A stretch of DNA of 64,000 bases from Dichetophora obliterata (GCA_963920525.1 OY986435.1:302139908-302203907), one strand, 5' to 3'. Counted from the first letter of the stretch, positions 21,800 to 32,791 are shown. Translations and numbers: made by a program. The notes: a model not told the origin generated them from the letters alone.

Positions 21800-23491
21800 T
21801 TGCATTATATTTGTATATTTTCACTTTTTAGGGTACAACTGGTCATTGGACAGTTAATAGAGATTCATAACGTCAAAGATAACCAAGGTATAATTCCACT
21901 CAGACTCGGACCGGCACGAGTAGTAAAAGGGTATAACAATTTAATCCATATAATCGACCTAGACAAATACCATGAAAACATTAACAAATTATCCACTACC
22001 TTTACTGAAATTAAAGCACAAGGTATACAACCAAATCTTATAAAAGTAACTGAAATGAAACTTTTCGAACTAAAGAATAAAATTCAAACACTATCACCTG
22101 TTGCTAGACAAAAAAGGGGTATCTTGAATGGACTAGGATCAGTAGTAAAGTTTATTACAGGAAACATGGATGCGGTTGATGCACAAAATTTAAATAATGA
22201 AATAACAAAATTAAAAGAAAATGAAGAAAACTTACAAAAAGAATCGGTCAATCAAAACAAATTGAATATGCAAATGATCGCAAGATTTAAAAATATTACT
22301 GAACACATGAATAATGAACATAGCACAATTGAAAAATTTGTAAACAAATATTCAAAAGAAACAGCCAATAAAATTAAAAGAAATGAAAATATTCTAGAAG
22401 AAATGCAATATCTTAACCAACTTAACTACAATATAGATATTTTATTCAATCATATCACAGACATAGCAGAAGCCATACTATTAGCCAAACTAAACATTAT
22501 ATCCAAGCTTATATTAAACCAAAAAGAGTTACAAGAAATTAGAAATTATATGATTAATCAATCCATTAAAATTGAAACAGATGAAGAAATATACGAACTA
22601 TTACAATTACAAGCATATTATAATCATTCTAATGTCATATTCAATGTTCAAATACCTAATCTTTATACAGAAAATTATCAGCTATATCATATTATACCTA
22701 CCCCTATAAACATAACAAAGCAAATAATAACAAAATCATACATAACTTACAATAACAAAACAATTCAGTTTTTCGACAAAACATGCCAAAGAATATCTAA
22801 AATATACTTTTGCCAAAAACCAATCCAAAAAGAAAACACTCAAGAATCTAAATGCCTGGGGCAGCTCATGCAAAATCAACCTGGACACTGCGACCTGTAT
22901 GACCTCGGAAAGATAACAACAATCTTCCAGCCAGAAGCCAACTTTATCGTCTATATTAATATACCCTATACACTAATAAATTCTACTTGCAGTCAAAGAC
23001 AATACACAGTTGAAGGTACCGGTGCTATTCATTTCCAGAACTGCGACATCGCTATAAGAGGTATCATCTACAAGAGCAATGTTGGAATTTTCTGGGACGA
23101 GATACATATCCTGCCAATAACACACTCAGGAATACAAGCCCTGTCAGTAACCGAAGCCCTAAACTTGGAAAAACTTCGCGACCATCAAATCGAAAGCTAC
23201 GCATCAGTTAAACACCTAAGCACAATTACATATGCCCAAGACGCACTGCAATATACGTTAATTGTAATCCTTGTCCTGATCTTCATTTACGTCCCTAGGA
23301 AAATAATGGCATCAATTTATACACCGCAAACCAATTTCGTAAGGGCCACTGCACAATCTTTATGGCCCTCACTTCATACTGGGGGGGGAGGAGTTACGAC
23401 CCCCACTCAAACGACAACAACAAATACATATACTTCTCAGCCACCACCCAAACCATCGAGGCTCAATACGCCGCTGCAACACTTACAGTAA
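21800..23491 (+). CDS. env: Env-like glycoprotein with LTR-encoded tail
   Basis: Envelope protein of an insect endogenous retrovirus, related in the errantivirus group to baculovirus F-type proteins. It is translated from spliced mRNA; the acceptor AG is at 21830-21831, so codons before it are probably intronic. With numbering from 21800, a furin-like site RQKR occurs at residues 103-106, followed by a glycine-containing hydrophobic stretch typical of a fusion peptide. A long helical, Asn-rich region and several cysteines follow. A transmembrane segment lies near residues 484-499. After that the frame runs through the polypurine tract and into the 3' LTR, so about 32 C-terminal residues are LTR-coded, with the stop at 23489-23491. 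No breaks were seen. Confidence 0.85.
   Translation: MHYICIFSLFRVQLVIGQLIEIHNVKDNQGIIPLRLGPARVVKGYNNLIHIIDLDKYHENINKLSTTFTEIKAQGIQPNLIKVTEMKLFELKNKIQTLSPVARQKRGILNGLGSVVKFITGNMDAVDAQNLNNEITKLKENEENLQKESVNQNKLNMQMIARFKNITEHMNNEHSTIEKFVNKYSKETANKIKRNENILEEMQYLNQLNYNIDILFNHITDIAEAILLAKLNIISKLILNQKELQEIRNYMINQSIKIETDEEIYELLQLQAYYNHSNVIFNVQIPNLYTENYQLYHIIPTPINITKQIITKSYITYNNKTIQFFDKTCQRISKIYFCQKPIQKENTQESKCLGQLMQNQPGHCDLYDLGKITTIFQPEANFIVYINIPYTLINSTCSQRQYTVEGTGAIHFQNCDIAIRGIIYKSNVGIFWDEIHILPITHSGIQALSVTEALNLEKLRDHQIESYASVKHLSTITYAQDALQYTLIVILVLIFIYVPRKIMASIYTPQTNFVRATAQSLWPSLHTGGGGVTTPTQTTTTNTYTSQPPPKPSRLNTPLQHLQ
23381..23391 (+). other. Polypurine tract
   Basis: GGGGGGGGAGG directly precedes the 3' LTR and would prime plus-strand synthesis. 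It is also translated as glycines in the env frame. Confidence 0.85.
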
Positions 23492-24150
23492 CAATTACAA
23501 CAAACACAACAACAATACCAAATTAACCAACAAGTCAAAGACATCGTTACTACATTTACAACAACAGCACAAACGGCAATTAAATCTCGGCACCCACAAC
23601 AATAGCACCAGAAACAACAACATAATAAGCCCCACTGCACTACTTAAAGTGCAGCGTAATCAATAAGATATTTTAAGTGTTCCAATTTTATTTACACTCT
23701 TTCTTTATTTTTTCCTCATAAATCGCAACTATTAAAATAGGTTCAATTTTAAAGTATAACATTAAAATCAAACTCTTGCATTTCTGATATTATGTTGCAA
23801 CCATAAATTGGGCAACATTTTACGATTATTTATTCTACATATTAACCACAAGACATTAAAATGAAACCCTTGCATTTTTGATATTATGTTGCAACTATAA
23901 ATTAGGCAACACTTTGCGACTATTAACTTTTACATATTAACCACATTGTATTTCTTTTACATACATTACATTTCTCCTATTTTACAATTGTATTTCTTCC
24001 ATTTATATCTTTACATACTTTTACACATTTACATTTCGAAAACGAATTGGTTAGATTTTAAGAAAGAGTTGTAATAAAGTTCAGTTCTAAGTTTACAGCA
24101 GAAAAGAAAAGTGTGTTTCAATCAAACTGCTCTAAGCAAGGAACATAACT
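23392..24150 (+). repeat. 3' LTR (759 bp)
   Basis: Same length and ends as the 5' LTR. One substitution was noticed (24000). It is followed by the CGCG target duplication at 24151-24154 and then the remainder of the interrupted 566-bp unit. Confidence 0.95.
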
Positions 24151-26589
24151 CGCGCGCTAACGCACTGCACCATCGGGGCGATGAGATTTGAAGCGTCAAT
24201 TTCTCAGTTTTTCCTCCATTTCATAATGTCACATTTGTTGTTGTATTTCTGTTTTACTTTAGTTTCTATGCTTATGTTATTATATGTAGTCCAACAGCCT
24301 GCTGGAAGTCTGCACTAACAAAGCATGTTTACTGAAGTTGTTTTTAGAATTTTTGCTGATTTTGTTTTCAGCTGTTTCCGTTTGGTCGAGCTCTACCATT
24401 TGATTAAAGTTTTTTCTAAATGACCTCTATATTAATTATGTTGACTTTATATGATTTAAATACAAATTCTAAATGTTTGATAGTTTAAATCATACTTGAT
24501 TTTAAATACAAATTCTAGTTGTTTGATAGTTTAAAATCGTTTATTGAGCTTAAGGTCAAAGTTAGAACAATTAATTGTTCTAACGAATTTTTCCAAAGAA
24601 ACAACAACAACAACAAAGTTTTTTCAATATGAAAAGGAAAAAATCACTAGCTTATCTGATTGCAATTTCTACTCTGCTAAAAGCGTCATCAGAAATCTTT
24701 GTGATACCCGTGCAAGCGCGCGCTAACGCACTGCACCATCGGGGCGATGAGATTTGAAGCGTCAATTTCTCAGTTTTTCCTCCATTTCATAATGTCACAT
24801 TTGTTGTTGTATTTCTGTTTTACTTTAGTTTCTATGCTTATGTTATTATATGTAGTCCAACAGCCTGCTGGAAGTCTGCACTAACAAAGCATGTTTACTG
24901 AAGTTGTTTTTAGAATTTTTGCTGATTTTGTTTTCAGCTGTTTCCGTTTGGTCGAGCTCTACCATTTGATTAAAGTTTTTTCTAAATGACCTCTATATTA
25001 ATTATGTTGACTTTATATGATTTAAATACAAATTCTAAATGTTTGTTAGTTTAAATCATACTTGATTTTAAATACAAATTCTAGTTGTTTGATAGTTTAA
25101 AATCGTTTATTGAGCTTAAGGTCAAAGTTAGAACAATTAATTGTTCTAACGAATTTTTCCAAAGAAACAACAACAAAGTTTTTTCAATATGAAAAGGAAA
25201 AAATCACTAGCTGATCTGATTGCAATTTCTACTCTGCTAAAAGCGTCATCAGAAATCTTTGTGATACCCGTGCAAGCGCGCGCTAACGCACTGCACCATC
25301 GGGGCGATGAGATTTGAAGCGTCAATTTCTCAGTTTTTCCTCCATTTCATAATGTCACATTTGTTGTTGTATTTCTGTTTTACTTTAGTTTCTATGCTTA
25401 TGTTATTATATGTAGTCCAACAGCCTGCTGGAAGTCTGCACTAACAAAGCATGTTTACTGAAGTTGTTTTTAGAATTTTTGCTGATTTTGTTTTCAGCTG
25501 TTTCCGTTTGGTCGAGCTCTACCATTTGATTAAAGTTTTTTCTAAATGACCTCTATATTAATTATGTTGACTTTATATGATTTAAATACAAATTCTAAAT
25601 GTTTGATAGTTTAAATCATACTTGATTTTAAATACAAATTCTAGTTGTTTGATAGTTTAAAATCGTTTATTGAGCTTAAGGTCAAAGTTAGAACAATTAA
25701 TTGTTCTAACGAATTTTTCCAAAGAAACAACAACAACAACAAAGTTTTTTCAATATGAAAAGGAAAAAATCACTAGCTGATCTGATTGCAATTTCTACTC
25801 TGCTAAAAGCGTCATCAGAAATCTTTGTGATACCCGTGCAAGCGCGCGCTAACGCACTGCACCATCGGGGCGATGAGATTTGAAGCGTCAATTTCTCAGT
25901 TTTTCCTCCATTTCATAATGTCACATTTGTTGTTGTATTTCTGTTTTACTTTAGTTTCTATGCTTATGTTATTATATGTAGTCCAACAGCCTGCTGGAAG
26001 TCTGCACTAACAAAGCATGTTTACTGAAATTGTTTTTAGAATTTTTGCTGATTTTGTTTTCAGCTGTTTCCGTTTGGTCGAGCTCTACCATTTGATTAAA
26101 GTTTTTTCTAAATGACCTCTATATTAATTATGTTGACTTTATATGATTTAAATACAAATTCTAAATGTTTGATAGTTTAAATCATACTTGATTTTAAATA
26201 CAAATTCTAGTTGTTTGATAGTTTAAAATCGTTTATTGAGCTTAAGGTCAAAGTTAGAACAATTAATTGTTCTAACGAATTTTTCCAAAGAAACAACAAC
26301 AACAACAAAGTTTTTTCAATATGAAAAGGAGAAAATCACTAGCTGATCTGATTGCAATTTCTACTCTGCTAAAAGCGTCATCAGAAATCTTTGTGATACC
26401 CGTGCAAGCGCGCGCTAACGCACTGCACCATCGGGGCGATGAGATTTGAAGCGTCAATTTCTCAGTTTTTCCTCCATTTCATAATGTCACATTTGTTGTT
26501 GTATTTCTGTTTTACTTTAGTTTCTATGCTTATGTTATTATATGTAGTCCAACAGCCTGCTGGAAGTCTGCACTAACAAAGCATGTTTA
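24151..26589 (+). repeat. 566-bp tandem repeat, left arm, units 6-10
   Basis: Continues the array after the LTR element (reference points 24584, 25150, 25710, 26276). The second of these units is 6 bp shorter in its CAA run (25165-25180), which explains the 560-bp step. Private variants include a G-to-T change near 24653, GAAATTG for GAAGTTG near 26027 and AGGAGAAAA near 26327. The arm ends at the palindrome centre. The left arm totals about 5.5 kb or 9.8 units without the LTR element. Confidence 0.95.
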
Positions 26590-26606
26590 AACATGCATAA
26601 ACATGC
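26581..26606. repeat. Centre of the palindromic array
   Basis: The left arm breaks off after GCATGTTTA and the right arm starts at TAAACATGC (26598), with AACATGCA between. GCATGTTTAAACATGC (26581-26596) is itself a perfect 16-bp palindrome, so the turn-around is almost spacer-less. Confidence 0.9.
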
Positions 26607-29354
26607 TTTGTTAGTGCAGACTTCCAGCAGGCTGTTGGACTACATATAATAACATAAGCATAGAAACTAAAGTAAAACAGAAATACAACAACAAATGTGA
26701 CATTATGAAATGGAGGAAAAACTGAGAAATTGACGCTTCAAATCTCATCGCCCCGATGGTGCAGTGCGTTAGCGCGCGCTTGCACGGGTATCACAAAGAT
26801 TTCTGATGACGCTTTTAGCAGAGTAGAAATTGCAATCAGATCAGCTAGTGATTTTTTCCTTTTCATATTGAAAAAACTTTGTTGTTGTTGTTGTTTCTTT
26901 GGAAAAATTCGTTAGAACAATTAATTGTTCTAACTTTGACCTTAAGCTCAATAAACGATTTTAAACTATCAAACAACTAGAATTTGTATTTAAAATCAAG
27001 TATGATTTAAACTATCAAACATTTAGAATTTGTATTTAAATCATATAAAGTCAACATAATTAATATAGAGGTCATTTAGAAAAAACTTTAATCAAATGGT
27101 AGAGCTCGACCAAACGGAAACAGCTGAAAACAAAATCAGCAAAAATTCTAAAAACAACTTCAGTAAACATGCTTTGTTAGTGCAGACTTCCAGCAGGCTG
27201 TTGGACTACATATAATAACATAAGCATAGAAACTAAAGTAAAACAGAAATACAACAACAAATGTGACATTATGAAATGGAGGAAAAACTGAGAAATTGAC
27301 GCTTCAAATCTCATCGCCCCGATGGTGCAGTGCGTTAGCGCGCGCTTGCACGGGTATCACAAAGATTTCTGATGACGCTTTTAGCAGAGTAGAAATTGCA
27401 ATCAGATCAGCTAGTGATTTTTTCCTTTTCATATTGAAAAAACTTTGTTGTTGTTGTTGTTTCTTTGGAAAAATTCGTTAGAACAATTAATTGTTCTAAC
27501 TTTGACCTTAAGCTCAATAAACGATTTTAAACTATCAAACAACTAGAATTTGTATTTAAAATCAAGTATGATTTAAACTATCAAACATTTAGAATTTGTA
27601 TTTAAATCATATAAAGTCAACATAATTAATATAGAGGTCATTTAGAAAAAACTTTAATCAAATGGTAGAGCTCGACCAAACGGAAACAGCTGAAAACAAA
27701 ATCAGCAAAAATTCTAAAAACAATTTCAGTAAACATGCTTTGTTAGTGCAGACTTCCAGCAGGCTGTTGGACTACATATAATAACATAAGCATAGAAACT
27801 AAAGTAAAACAGAAATACAACAACAAATGTGACATTATGAAATGGAGGAAAAACTGAGAAATTGACGCTTCAAATCTCATCGCCCCGATGGTGCAGTGCG
27901 TTAGCGCGCGCTTGCACGGGTATCACAAAGATTTCTGATGACGCTTTTAGCAGAGTAGAAATTGCAATCAGATCAGCTAGTGATTTTTTCCTTTTCATAT
28001 TGAAAAAACTTTGTTGTTGTTGTTGTTTCTTTGGAAAAATTCGTTAGAACAATTAATTGTTCTAACTTTGACCTTAAGCTCAATAAACGATTTTAAACTA
28101 TCAAACAACTAGAATTTGTATTTAAAATCAAGTATGATTTAAACTATCAAACATTTAGAATTTGTATTTAAATCATATAAAGTCAACATAATTAATATAG
28201 AGGTCATTTAGAAAAAACTTTAATCAAATGGTAGAGCTCGACCAAACGGAAACAGCTGAAAACAAAATCAGCAAAAATTCTAAAAACAACTTCAGTAAAC
28301 ATGCTTTGTTAGTGCAGACTTCCAGCAGGCTGTTGGACTACATATAATAACATAAGCATAGAAACTAAAGTAAAACAGAAATACAACAACAAATGTGACA
28401 TTATGAAATGGAGGAAAAACTGAGAAATTGACGCTTCAAATCTCATCGCCCCGATGGTGCAGTGCGTTAGCGCGCGCTTGCACGGGTATCACAAAGATTT
28501 CTGATGACGCTTTTAGCAGAGTAGAAATTGCAATCAGATCAGCTAGTGATTTTTTCCTTTTCATATTGAAAAAACTTTGTTGTTGTTGTTGTTTCTTTGG
28601 AAAAATTCGTTAGAACAATTAATTGTTCTAACTTTGACCTTAAGCTCAATAAACGATTTTAAACTATCAAACAACTAGAATTTGTATTTAAAATCAAGTA
28701 TGATTTAAACTATCAAACATTTAGAATTTGTATTTAAATCATATAAAGTCAACATAATTAATATAGAGGTCATTTAGAAAAAACTTTAATCAAATGGTAG
28801 AGCTCGACCAAACGGAAACAGCTGAAAACAAAATCAGCAAAAATTCTAAAAACAACTTCAGTAAACATGCTTTGTTAGTGCAGACTTCCAGCAGGCTGTT
28901 GGACAACATATAATAACATAAGCATAGAAACTAAAGTAAAACAGAAATACAACAACAAATGTGACATTATGAAATGGAGGAAAAACTGAGAAATTGACGC
29001 TTCAAATCTCATCGCCCCGATGGTGCAGTGCGTTAGCGCGCGCTTGCACGGGTATCACAAAGATTTCTGATGACGCTTTTAGCAGAGTAGAAATTGCAAT
29101 CAGATCAGCTAGTGATTTTTTCCTTTTCATATTGAAAAAACTTTGTTGTTGTTGTTGTTTCTTTGGAAAAATTCGTTAGAACAATTAATTGTTCTAACTT
29201 TGACCTTAAGCTCAATAAACGATTTTAAACTATCAAACAACTAGAATTTGTATTTAAAATCAAGTATGATTTAAACTATCAAACATTTAGAATTTGTATT
29301 TAAATCATATAAAGTCAACATAATTAATATAGAGGTCATTTAGAAAAAACTTTA
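26598..29354 (-). repeat. 566-bp tandem repeat, right arm (inverted), about 4.9 units
   Basis: Same unit as the left arm in opposite orientation, again with a period of 566 bp (tRNA-like heads near 26753, 27319, 27885, 28451, 29017). Units are nearly identical. Variants include CAATTTCAG near 27722, which is also found once in the left arm, and GGACAACAT near 28903. The arm ends within a unit at ...AAACTTTA, directly before the right 14-bp duplication. In this orientation the tRNA-like head precedes the AT-rich body. Confidence 0.95.
26750..26822 (+). repeat. tRNA-like head inside each 566-bp unit (example)
   Basis: The stretch CCGATGGTGCAGTGCGTTAG has an A-box-like TGGTGCAGTG with a following GC-rich stem (GCGCGCGC). 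The B box is not convincing (GGTATCACAAAG). The diverged single copy at 51800-51870 keeps the same layout (TGGTGCAGTGCGCTAG), so the head is an old conserved part of the element. I read it as the pol III-type head of a SINE-like repeat. Transcription is unproven. Confidence 0.5.
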
Positions 29355-29368
29355 ATTAGAAATTATTT
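29355..29368 (+). repeat. Target-site duplication, right copy (14 bp)
   Basis: Second copy of ATTAGAAATTATTT, at the resumption of LINE ORF2. Confidence 0.85.
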
Positions 29369-31542
29369 TTAATATTCCAAAACCATCTGTACAGTACTAT
29401 GATTCTCAATCGCCTTTTGAGTTTATTTTTAAAAAAACAAACTACGTGATTTTGAAGAATAACCTGTCTAATATAAACTGGAATTCTATTCTAAATATTA
29501 ATACAAAAAGTTTATCTTCTCAGAGTCTTGATGATGCGGTATATGCGTTTAATAGAACGCTCAATGATTGTTTTCTTAAGGCTGTTCCGCGAAGGAAAGC
29601 CTCTTTGACATCGGGTCCGGTATGGTACACAAATGAATTAAGAAAAATGAGAAACTTGAAATCTAAATACTATAAAAAATATCAAAAAACACATAACATA
29701 TGCGATTTTGGATGCTATACCTCGATTAAATACAGTTATCACCAGTTATGCAAACAATCCTATAATATCTACTTAACAAAAGTAAAATTAAACATCAAAT
29801 TTGATGCTAAATCCTTCTGAAACTTTGTTAACACAAAACGTAAGATTGATTCCTATGCTTCTTTTATGAAGTATAATTCTGTTGAGTCTGATAATGATAA
29901 TAGTATTTGCAATCTTTTTGCTGACTTTTTCAAGACGACTTATTCATCATCGTCCTATGATTATTTAAGTTATCCTTATAATATTCAATCTGGGGATATT
30001 TATTTCCCAATAATTGACACAAACACAGTCTTATCATTTTTAAAAAATATTAAAACATCATATAAAAGTGGTCCTGATAACATACCTTCATGTATATTAA
30101 AATACTGCTGTGAAGAATTAGTAACTCCAATCTCTTTACTATCTACTTCATCATTAAAATCCTGCTATTTTCCTGCAGCCTGGAAGCATTCATTTATCAT
30201 TCCGCTGCATAAGTCCGGAAATAGGTCTTTAATTGATAACTACCGTGGCATCGCAAAATTAAGCTCTTTGCCTAAACTTTTAGAGGCAATTGTTACATCA
30301 CTACTATCGCATAGCGTTAAATCTTTGATGTCACCTTTCCAACATGGATTCCTTTCTGGAAAATCTACTGTTGCTAACCTTCTCGAATTTACATCAAAAA
30401 CTATAGAAAACTTTGGAAAAGGCATGCAGACTGATGTTATTTACACGGATTTTAGCAAAGCTTTTGAAGTTGTAAAGCACAAACTATTGATCTTAAAATT
30501 ACATTTTGTTGGATTTCCTACACCGTTGGTAAAGTGGATTGAATCTTACTTAAGCAATAGAACACAATCTGTTCTTTTTAAGCTCAAGAAATCACACGAG
30601 TTTCCTGTTACTTCAGGAGTACCTCAAGGAAGTCATCTTGGGCCTCTTCTGTTTCTACTTTTTATAAACGATTTGCCATCTGTCATAATGCATTCCAGCA
30701 TCTTAATGTTTGCTGACGACGTCAAACTCTTCCTTTCTTTTAAAAATGATAATGACGCTGTATTTTTGCAAGCCGACATTGATCATCTTCATAACTGGTG
30801 CAAAACGAACCGTATGAACCTCAACATGAAGAAATGCAAGCATATGTCTTTCTCGCGCAAACCACCAATTAAATGTACCTTCAAAATTTGTGGTTATCCA
30901 TTGGAGTCCTTAGATATTTTCAATGATCTTGGAGTTACAATGGATCCTAAACTACGCTTTAATATTCATGTAAATAAAATAATAAATAGAGCAAATAGTA
31001 CTTTAGGATTTATTAAACGTTGGGCAAAAGAATTTAATGATCCATTCATAACGAAAACCTTATTCACTTCCCTAGTGCGGCCTATCTTAGAATACGCTAC
31101 AGTTGTTTGGTGCCCACGATACGGTTGTTACATAGACGACATTGAATCAGTGCAGAAACAATTTCTTTTGTTTTGCTTAAGCTATCTTTATTATAAAACT
31201 GATTTTCACTTACCATCTTATGAATATCGATTACAACTCTTAAATCTTCCTTCTTTAAAAAATCGGAGAATTATGATAAATGCTTGTTGGATTACAAAAC
31301 TTTTACATGGATATGTCAACAGTCCATATTTATTGAGTAAAGTATATTTTAATATTCCTCTTCGTCCTAGAAGATCTTTTGAGTTACTCCACATGAACTT
31401 TTGTAGAACTAATTATTTGCAAAATGAACCTCTTAGAAGCGCTTGCGGTGATTTAAATTTTGTATCTGATGTTATATCCTTAAGTGAATCCATGGACTCA
31501 ATCAAACATAAAATTATAGATTACCTGCAGTACCGTCGTTGA
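29355..31542 (+). pseudogene. LINE ORF2, part 2: reverse transcriptase
   Basis: The same reading frame as the endonuclease part resumes here. After a linker (NWNSILNINT...RRKASLTSGPVWYTNELRKMRN) an in-frame TGA at 29818-29820 sits where related proteins have Trp (context KSF-stop-NFVN), a single nonsense change. RT motifs follow: SGPDNIPSCILKYC, FIIPLHKSGNR, NYRGIAKLSSLPKLLE, QHGFLSGKST, YTDFSKAFE (motif A Asp), SGVPQGSHLGPLLFLLFIND, MFADDVKLF (motif C FADD) and DLGVTMDPKLRF. The C-terminal thumb contains LVRPILEYATVVWCP. No RNase H domain is seen. The enzyme would copy LINE RNA by target-primed reverse transcription, but the insert and nonsense codon make it non-functional. Confidence 0.9.
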
Positions 31543-32338
31543 TTATGTAAAGTTCTTTCAAACATATATCTGATGCATCTGGTGATTTGTAAACACATTC
31601 ATATAACAATCTAAATGGATAAATGGACCTAAGCGTAAAATAGAAAATTTTGGTATATAAACATCTAAATAATCTGAACGGACCTAAACCTGGAATCTTC
31701 AATTGCCTCATATCTTCATGATGATTGTGACTACATTTGTCGACGGTACCGTGGTGTCTTGGTGTCTTTTTTCCTCTTGAAACACTACGTTAGATAGATT
31801 TGTAATATATTAACATGAGTGGTCGATAAGACCTAGTTTGTCTTGGTGCCTGCGTTCGCAACTGGTTTTCTTTATTTTATGAAAATTGGTTTGGTGAAGT
31901 TGACCTAGTTTGTCGAGTAACCACCCTGTCAAGCCAGGATCTCATCGGCTTCAGGAAGACAGAACGATATATATTATTTATATACCTATTGGAGTGGTGT
32001 TTTATTGGGTATGAGACCTTGTTTGTCACACGACTCCGCCGTTGTCCGGATACAAAAATTGTTGCTAACTTGACCTTGTTTGTCTTGAAAACGCAACCCT
32101 GCTTTGCTGTCTGATATTATCGATTTTGACTTAACTTTTTTTTTTGTTATTTTTTATGCTTTAATAAAATTATATACTTTAAGCAATTTTTTAAAACTTT
32201 TTAGTTTGTTAATAAGACATGATTTCAATCAAAATCATACTTAATATTTTTGAATTGCATTGAATATCTTATTTTATAATTTTAAATTTGCTATAAAACC
32301 TGTTAAGGTTAAGCAATCAAGTTAATAAATAAATAAAC
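31543..32338 (+). other. LINE 3' UTR with a repeated 13-bp motif and ATAA tail
   Basis: Non-coding. GACCTAGTTTGTC or GACCTTGTTTGTC occurs at 31830, 31902, 32015 and 32072, with a weaker version at 31729. The region ends with AATAAATAAATAAA near 32323-32337, taken as the LINE tail. Confidence 0.75.
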
Positions 32339-32790
32339 TTACCTTGACATATTTACAGCCGAGCAAGCTCAATTATGAGTAAATCTAATCATACAGTGAG
32401 TTTCCGGTCTGTAAGTTTACTTTTTTATTCAATTTATCGCTAGATTATTCCGTAAAATCAAACTGGAATTTTTTTTAATTTCACTGTCAACCTTTAAATT
32501 ACTAGCGGATAACTGGCTGTACTCCCATAATTTAAGGCATCATACCCAGTCTTAACTTTATCGACAATCAGGCCTATCATTTGTCTTCAAATTTGTCTAT
32601 CAAATGTCTTTGAATACATAACATACATAAGAATACAACTTTTGCTACATTTATTAAGTTGGTTTCAATTTCTTCCCTTACTAGGATCTAAATGGTTAAA
32701 TGCGTTAATGCGTTTTTTAAGAAGTCCGAATGAGAATGCAATATAAAAGCAAAAATTGCCAAAAATACCAAAATGGCTGAGTTTGACAGT
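32339..32790. other. No recognisable gene
   Basis: AT-rich DNA downstream of the LINE tail. No repeat boundary or coding signal is evident. Confidence 0.5.
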
Positions 32791-32791
32791 T

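Larger units (their letters stand above)
15634..24150 (+). mobile_element. Errantivirus-type Ty3/Gypsy LTR element, apparently intact
   Basis: 8517 bp: 759-bp LTR, primer-binding site, leader, gag, pol, env, polypurine tract, 759-bp LTR. LTR ends are AGTTA...TAACT. The gene order gag-pol-env with a DTG protease, YLDD reverse transcriptase, RNase H, HHCC/DDE integrase and a furin-cleavable env matches insect endogenous retroviruses of the 17.6/297/gypsy group. I saw only one base difference between the LTRs, and the frames are open, so insertion is recent. It interrupts a single unit of the 566-bp array in its tRNA-like head. Confidence 0.95.
10500..32338 (+). mobile_element. CR1/Jockey-like LINE split by a 16.8-kb insert
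   Basis: Order: 5' region (start uncertain), ORF1 from 10761, ORF2 endonuclease to 12520, foreign insert 12521-29354, ORF2 reverse transcriptase from 29355 to 31542, then a 0.8-kb 3' UTR ending in an (ATAA)n tail at about 32320-32338. The reading frame is continuous across the insert once one copy of the duplicated 14-bp target is removed, so the LINE is older than the insert. Decay is light: a frameshift near the end of ORF1 and one nonsense codon in ORF2. The clade assignment rests on RT and ORF1 style and is tentative. Confidence 0.85.

Noticed and set aside
26770..26840. C/D snoRNA in the 566-bp unit (TGATGA near the head)
   Set aside because: The C-box-like motif lacks the preferred purine before it, and no D box with terminal stem is placed correctly.
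12521..29354. CRISPR-like array
   Set aside because: Units are 566 bp without unique spacers, in a eukaryotic transposon context.
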